Shown: positions 5,679 through 5,887 of the stretch, piece after piece
Numbering within the stretch: position 1 is the first letter of the stretch
Layout: each line of letters starts with the position of its first letter
Assembly: GCA_947177645.1 (NCBI GenBank)
Contig: CAMWVJ010000088.1
Location: 1 to 5,887 of the forward strand
Reading direction: 5' to 3'
Length of the DNA stretch: 5,887 nucleotides
From: an uncultured Desulfovibrio sp.
GTDB taxonomy: Bacteria; Desulfobacterota; Desulfovibrionia; Desulfovibrionales; Desulfovibrionaceae
Translations under genes and position numbers: made by a program
Notes under the pieces: model-generated
The model's database searches: none
Seen by the model: the letters and a program-made list of their open reading frames with translations, nothing else
Told to the model about the DNA's origin: nothing

Positions 5679-5887
5679 ACTTGATCGGTTGATGGATGGA
5701 AACGAGCCTGGAGCCGTCGGTGAACACGGCCTCCACCTGGAGCAGGGTGATCATGTCGGCCACGCCTTCCATGACCTGTTCCTTCTTGAGCACCTGCGCG
5801 GAATCGTGCATGACCTCCTCAACGGTCTTGCCCTCGCGCGCGCCTTCCAGCGCGGCGGAGGTGATGTAGGCGACCGCCTCGGGGTAG
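5677..5887 (-). CDS. ureA: Urease gamma subunit UreA (C-terminal part, runs off the right edge)
   Basis: UreA is the gamma subunit of urease. The 69 visible codons give the C-terminal two thirds of a family that is about 100 residues long: [24 protein letters not shown], then [35 protein letters not shown] and a TAG stop at 5677-5679. This aligns with Klebsiella UreA from about Tyr32 to the end, so about 30 N-terminal residues, the start codon and any operon promoter are outside the window. The gap to ureB is 11 bp, and UreA is a separate polypeptide as in Yersinia and Klebsiella. No damage is seen in the visible part. Confidence 0.95.
   Translation of the reverse strand, partial: YPEAVAYITSAALEGAREGKTVEEVMHDSAQVLKKEQVMEGVADMITLLQVEAVFTDGSRLVSIHQPIK

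Overview
This window is a nearly complete urease locus. All eight genes lie on the minus strand and are transcribed from high to low coordinates, in the order ureA (partial) - ureB - ureC - ureE - ureF - ureG - ureD - urea transporter (partial). Three genes encode the enzyme: the gamma, beta and alpha subunits UreA, UreB and UreC. Four encode the nickel-insertion machinery: UreE, UreF, UreG and UreD. The last encodes a urea channel of the UT family. ureA runs off the right edge, so its start and the operon promoter are not visible. The transporter runs off the left edge.

Right part (5887 to 3386): ureA, ureB and ureC are tightly packed, with gaps of 11 and 3 bp. UreC carries the full set of urease metal ligands and catalytic residues. 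A 93-bp gap (3293-3385) follows; it is the only sizeable non-coding stretch and holds two GC-rich inverted repeats. Left part (3292 to 1): ureE, ureF, ureG, ureD and the transporter follow, with an 11-bp ureE/ureF overlap and gaps of 30, 5 and 25 bp. UreE ends in a long His-rich tail, and the low-complexity DNA encoding it runs into the ureF start.

The proteins, compared from memory, most resemble the Yersinia / Brucella ure-2 branch of ureases. Shared traits are a VCHNLNP active-site flap in Ure[11 protein letters not shown] in UreB, an extended UreB, a UreD ending in a short Pro-x-x-Phe-x-Trp-Arg motif, and a terminal Yut/UreT-type transporter after ureD. GC content is high, very roughly 60-65%. 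This points to a Gram-negative, GC-rich bacterium, possibly host- or gut-associated. A deltaproteobacterial sulfate reducer or bilophila-like organism, or an alphaproteobacterium, would fit, but genus cannot be fixed from the sequence alone.

Functionally, the transporter would let urea enter, UreABC would hydrolyse it to ammonia and carbamate/CO2, and UreE-UreG-UreF-UreD would deliver nickel and carbamylate the active-site lysine. The window looks like a well-formed known system rather than a new one. The points worth a second look are the ureC-ureE hairpins, the frame-open His repeat joining ureE to ureF, the UreF and UreB extensions, and Cys pairs at unusual places in UreC and UreD.
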